In this document: positions 5,320 to 8,792 of the stretch, piece by piece
Position numbering within the stretch: the first letter of the stretch is position 1
Layout: every line of letters starts with the position of its first letter
NCBI GenBank assembly: GCA_949746915.1
Contig: CATKEA010000210.1
Coordinates: 1 to 8,792 of the forward strand
DNA from: an uncultured Bacilli bacterium
GTDB lineage: Bacteria; Bacillota_I; Bacilli_A; RF39; UBA660
Direction of reading: 5' to 3'
Length of the DNA stretch: 8,792 nucleotides
Notes under the pieces: generated by a model
The model's database searches: none
What the model was told of the DNA's origin: nothing
The model's input: only the letters and a program-made list of their open reading frames with translations
Translations under genes and position numbers: made by a program

Positions 5320-8300
5320 ATGAGTATTTTTGATACTTTATTTAAAAATATTAAGTTTGATGAATCTTATGGCTTAACTGGATTAACAGATGAGCTTTTT
5401 TGTATTTATTTAAATAATATTTTGAGTAAAAAGAAAAATATTTTAGTTGTTACTTCTTCTTTGTTTGAAGCCAATAAATTGAAGAATTCATTGGATAGGG
5501 ATACAGATAAAGCTTTTTTATTTCCTATGGATGATTTTTTAACTAGCGAAGCTATTGCAACTAGTCCTGATTTGTTAATTTCTAGACTTGAGACATTGAA
5601 TGCAGTTTTGAATAATAGTGAAATGATTGTTATCACTAATATGACTGGTTATTTGCATTTTTTACCTACTAGAAAAACTTTTGAAAATAGTATTATTAAT
5701 ATAACTAAAGATATGGATTTTAATCAAAATAAATTAATTGAACAATTGTTAAAAATTGGTTATAAGAAGGAATCAATTGTAACGCATACAGGAGAGTTTG
5801 CTACTAGGGGGTTTATTCTTGATATATTTCCTTTTGGATTTGAACATCCTGTACGCTTAGAATTTTTTGGAGATACTATTGATGATATTCGTGAATTTGA
5901 TGAAGATACTCAGAAATCTATAAGTTATCATAAAAGTATTTTTATTAATCCTTATACTGATTGTATTTTTTCTGATTTAGTAGAAGAACAGTTTCAAAAG
6001 TCCAAGTATTTAAGTTTATATTCTAAAGATATTTCCTCTATATATGACTATATGGATAATCCGATTGTTGCATTTGTGGATTATTCGCAAATAGAAGCAT
6101 CATATCAGGTTATGGTTGAAGAAATATTAGAATATAAGAATTCTAAAGATGTTGATTTTAATGGTAATTATATGTATGATCTTAATGAAATTCTTCCAGA
6201 TAAAGTTATTTATTATATGACTATTAATAATGTAATGGATAGAAAGCTTCCTATAGTTAAGTATTATTCTAAAAGTATTTTATCATTTAAAGAAAATGTT
6301 GATTTAATTTTAAGTTATTTGAAGGAGCAAATTGCTTTTGGTAGAACGATTATTATTTGTCTTAAAGATTATCAGATTAAATCATTTATTAAGTATTTAA
6401 ATGTTTCGTATGTTATAACTGATATTCATAATATATCGGCTAATAAAATTAATATTGTTGATTTTGTAATATCTAGTGGTTTTATTTTTGAAGATTATAT
6501 ATTTCTAACTGAGGATGAATTATTTGGTATTAAGGAAAGAAAAAAGGGCTATAAAACTTCTTTTAAGTATTCTTCTAAAATAAAAAATATTAATAAATTA
6601 AATATTGGTGATTATATCGTTCATAATATTAATGGAATTGGAGTATATAATGGAATCAAAACTTTAAAACATGGAGATTTATTAAAAGATTATATAGAAG
6701 TTTTATATGCTGGCAATGATAAATTGTATATTCCAGTTGAGAAAATTGATTTAATTAGTAAATATGCTGGAAAAGATGGAATGGTTCCAAAGGTTAATAA
6801 ACTTGGTGGAAATGAATGGAAAAAAACAAAGGCTCGTGTTAGAGATAAGATTCATGATATTGCTGATAAATTAATACGTTTGTATGCTGAACGCGAATTA
6901 AGGAAGGGATTTGCTTTTTCTAAAGATAGTGAGTTACAAAATAGATTTGAAAATAATTTTGGTTATACTGAGACAAGGGATCAATTGTTGGCTATTCGTG
7001 ATATTAAAAGTGATATGGAAGCTGAACGACCTATGGATAGATTATTATGTGGTGATGTTGGATATGGTAAAACAGAAGTTGCATTTAGAGCTATGTTTAA
7101 AGCTGTTAATGATTCTAAACAGGTATTATATTTGTGTCCAACAACTATTCTATCTAGTCAGCAGTATAATAATGCATTAGAACGTTTTAGAGGATTTCCT
7201 GTTAATATAGGACTTCTTAATCGTTTTACTACTAGTAATGAAAAGAAAAGGGTAATAAATGGATTAAAAGATGGAACTATTGATATTGTTTTTGGTACAC
7301 ATAGATTATTAAGTGATGATATTAAGCCAAAAGATTTAGGATTATTAGTAATTGATGAGGAACAACGCTTCGGTGTAACTCATAAGGAAAAAATAAAGGA
7401 ATATAAATCAAATGTAGATGTATTAACACTTACTGCTACTCCAATACCTAGAACACTTCAGATGTCTATGGTTGGAATTAGAAGTTTGTCATTAATTGAA
7501 ACTCCACCAGTTGATAGGTATCCCGTTCAAACTTATGTTATTGAAGAAAATGATCAAATAATAAAGGAAGCAATATATAAAGAATTATCACGTGATGGTC
7601 AGGTTTTTCTTTTGTATAATAGAGTAGAATCAATTGAAAAGGAAGTTTACAAAATTCAAAGATTAGTACCAGAGGCTAGGATAGTATTTGCACATGGGCA
7701 GTTATCCAAGACTGAAATTGAAGATAGAATGCATAGTTTTATTAATCATGATTTTGATATTTTAATTTGTACTACTATTATAGAAACAGGGATTGATATT
7801 CCAAATGTTAATACATTGATTATTTTAGATGCAGATAGATTTGGTCTTAGTCAATTATATCAGATAAGGGGACGAGTAGGTAGAAGTAATAGGATTGCTT
7901 ATGCTTATTTGATGTATAATGGTAGAAAAATGTTAGGAGATATTGCGATAAAAAGACTTAATGTTATAAAGGATTTTACAGAACTTGGAAGTGGTTTTTC
8001 TATAGCAACTCGTGATTTATCAATTAGAGGAGCTGGAGATATATTAGGAAGTGAACAAGCAGGTTTTATAGATACTGTTGGAATTGATTTATATTTGAAA
8101 ATGCTTAATGATGAAGTTTGTCGACTAAAAGGGGAAACAGTTAAAGAAGAAGAATTACAAGATGAAAAGCCACTTTTAAATGTTTCAACTCATATAGACG
8201 ATTCATATGTTGATGATATGGATTTAAAGATTGAAATTCATAAGAAAATTAATGAGATTGATTCTTTTGATAAGTTAGAAAAAATAAAGAGTGAAATTGA

Positions 8301-8613
8301 AGATCGATTTGGTAAAGTTAGTGAAGATTTGATTATTTATATGTACGAAGAATGGTTTGAGAAATTGGCAAAGGAATATCAAATAGAAAAAGTAAATCAA
8401 ACGCGTAATTCTATTGAAATGTATTTTAGTAAGGATATTAGTAAAAAAATAGATGGTGAGAAGCTGTTTATGGATGCCTTTAAAATTTCTTCAATGTTTA
8501 GATTTATGATGAAAAATGATCGTTTAATCGTTGTTTTGGATACTATTAAGTTAGATAAGCATTATGTTTATTATTTGACAGAACTTGTTAATAAAATAAG
8601 ATTAACAGTTTAA
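5320..8613 (+). CDS. mfd: Transcription-repair coupling factor Mfd
   Basis: ATP-driven translocase that pushes or dislodges RNA polymerase stalled at DNA lesions and recruits UvrA. The 1097-residue protein is complete (Bacillus 1177, E. coli 1148). The N-terminal UvrB-like module has RGFILDIFPFGFEHPVRLEFFGD; R163, R179 and F183 match E. coli R165, R181 and F185 that contact UvrA. The RNA-polymerase-interacting domain lies at about 425-500 (IGDYIVHNINGIGVY ... KLYIPVEKIDLI). The RecG-like motor follows, with Walker A GDVGYGKT (578-585), DEEQ box (679-682), LTATPIPRTLQMSM, TTIIETGIDIPNVNT and QIRGRVGR (848-855). The RGAGDILGSEQAGFI segment and the C-terminal autoinhibitory TRCF domain (about 960-1060) end the protein. 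The region at about 220-420 is divergent and seems shortened. A GTG at 5308 would add four residues, but GGTGA (5307-5311) suits the ATG at 5320, one base after the pth stop. It is the last gene of the operon. Confidence 0.97.
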   Translation: MSIFDTLFKNIKFDESYGLTGLTDELFCIYLNNILSKKKNILVVTSSLFEANKLKNSLDRDTDKAFLFPMDDFLTSEAIATSPDLLISRLETLNAVLNNSEMIVITNMTGYLHFLPTRKTFENSIINITKDMDFNQNKLIEQLLKIGYKKESIVTHTGEFATRGFILDIFPFGFEHPVRLEFFGDTIDDIREFDEDTQKSISYHKSIFINPYTDCIFSDLVEEQFQKSKYLSLYSKDISSIYDYMDNPIVAFVDYSQIEASYQVMVEEILEYKNSKDVDFNGNYMYDLNEILPDKVIYYMTINNVMDRKLPIVKYYSKSILSFKENVDLILSYLKEQIAFGRTIIICLKDYQIKSFIKYLNVSYVITDIHNISANKINIVDFVISSGFIFEDYIFLTEDELFGIKERKKGYKTSFKYSSKIKNINKLNIGDYIVHNINGIGVYNGIKTLKHGDLLKDYIEVLYAGNDKLYIPVEKIDLISKYAGKDGMVPKVNKLGGNEWKKTKARVRDKIHDIADKLIRLYAERELRKGFAFSKDSELQNRFENNFGYTETRDQLLAIRDIKSDMEAERPMDRLLCGDVGYGKTEVAFRAMFKAVNDSKQVLYLCPTTILSSQQYNNALERFRGFPVNIGLLNRFTTSNEKKRVINGLKDGTIDIVFGTHRLLSDDIKPKDLGLLVIDEEQRFGVTHKEKIKEYKSNVDVLTLTATPIPRTLQMSMVGIRSLSLIETPPVDRYPVQTYVIEENDQIIKEAIYKELSRDGQVFLLYNRVESIEKEVYKIQRLVPEARIVFAHGQLSKTEIEDRMHSFINHDFDILICTTIIETGIDIPNVNTLIILDADRFGLSQLYQIRGRVGRSNRIAYAYLMYNGRKMLGDIAIKRLNVIKDFTELGSGFSIATRDLSIRGAGDILGSEQAGFIDTVGIDLYLKMLNDEVCRLKGETVKEEELQDEKPLLNVSTHIDDSYVDDMDLKIEIHKKINEIDSFDKLEKIKSEIEDRFGKVSEDLIIYMYEEWFEKLAKEYQIEKVNQTRNSIEMYFSKDISKKIDGEKLFMDAFKISSMFRFMMKNDRLIVVLDTIKLDKHYVYYLTELVNKIRLTV

Positions 8614-8647
8614 TTAGATATAGTATTTATTAATGATTGTTTCTGAT
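8614..8647 (+). other. Short AT-rich gap after mfd
   Basis: Thirty-four bases between the mfd stop and the next promoter. I see no GC-rich hairpin followed by a T-run, so no recognisable intrinsic terminator closes the operon here; transcription may read through into the next gene or stop by another mechanism. Confidence 0.5.
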
Positions 8648-8676
8648 TTGACATAGTTTACATTTTTTGCTATTAT
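8648..8676 (+). promoter_or_regulatory. Strong sigma-A type promoter
   Basis: A perfect -35 TTGACA (8648-8653), a 17-bp spacer and a -10 TATTAT (8671-8676, one mismatch to TATAAT), with TGC directly before the -10 giving an extended -10 element. Expected start of transcription is near 8681-8683, leaving a 5' leader of about 20 nt before the ATG at 8704. It is the best promoter match seen in the window and marks a new transcription unit. Confidence 0.85.
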
Positions 8677-8703
8677 AGACATATAAAAGTAAGGGATGAT
8701 AAT

Positions 8704-8792
8704 ATGGATCAAGAGATAATTTCAATGTTTAAAGAAAAAAATAGATCGATATTAATTCAGAATTTGAAGTTTGATACTGAGCGAAATATTGA
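8704..8792 (+). CDS. Unidentified protein, N-terminal 29 residues (partial)
   Basis: An open frame starts at ATG 8704, 6 nt after AAGGGATG (8691-8698), a reasonable ribosome-binding site, and directly downstream of the promoter at 8648-8676. The visible residues begin MDQEIISMFKEKN, continue RSILIQNLKFDTERNI and run off the window. The segment is charged and probably helical, with no signal peptide. It does not resemble the start of SpoVT, which follows mfd in Bacillus, or of YabO/RqcP. Too little is present for a functional call; that it is a real gene rests on the promoter, the ribosome-binding site and the position. Confidence 0.7.
   Translation, partial: MDQEIISMFKEKNRSILIQNLKFDTERNI

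Noticed and set aside
5406..5636. Minus-strand open frame opposite the start of mfd
   Set aside because: Antisense shadow in the UvrB-like part of mfd.
6911..7180. Plus-strand 89-codon frame inside mfd
   Set aside because: Overlaps the conserved motor domain of mfd in another frame, and the translation is a Leu/Ile/Val-rich string typical of out-of-frame AT-rich DNA.
1..8792. A previously undescribed multi-gene system
   Set aside because: Every complete gene belongs to a known housekeeping or developmental family, with no unexplained cassette, array, repeat cluster or mobile element.

Overview
The window is an AT-rich, all plus-strand, almost gap-free housekeeping block from a low-GC Gram-positive bacterium. 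Gene content and order follow the Bacillus subtilis dnaX-to-mfd region close to the chromosome origin, and the proteins align best, from memory, with Bacilli homologues. RicT and a BofA-family protein point to a Bacilli lineage with sporulating ancestry, such as an Erysipelotrichales- or RF39-like organism; the species cannot be named from this sequence. All Trp codons I checked are TGG and the genes end at TAA, TAG or TGA, so the standard bacterial code fits better than the Mycoplasma code. G strongly outnumbers C on this strand, as expected for the leading strand.

Layout: 3' end of dnaX (1-346); ybaB/ebfC (368-667); recR (667-1263); a 39-nt gap with a hairpin that covers the next ribosome-binding site; a short BofA-family membrane protein (1303-1488); holB, delta' subunit (1504-2403); ricT (2396-3190); trmN6-type tRNA methyltransferase (3174-3893); rsmI (3905-4744); pth (4749-5318); mfd (5320-8613). 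After mfd a strong sigma-A type promoter (8648-8676) starts a new transcription unit, whose first gene begins at 8704 and runs off the window.

The dnaX-mfd genes are spaced by at most about 40 nt or overlap, with no recognisable internal promoter or terminator, so they are probably co-transcribed. They serve replication (DnaX, HolB), recombination and repair (EbfC, RecR, Mfd), RNA and ribosome maintenance (TrmN6, RsmI, Pth) and RNA-processing or developmental control (RicT, BofA). Compared with B. subtilis the block is shortened: tmk, yabA, yazA, fin and others are not in their usual places.

I found no mobile element, CRISPR array, rRNA, tRNA or novel defence-like system. The most interesting points are the naturally short BofA that keeps the residues important for protease inhibition, the hairpin over its ribosome-binding site, and several substitutions in otherwise conserved motifs (RsmI, RecR, TrmN6). 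No stretch longer than 300 bases lacks a gene.
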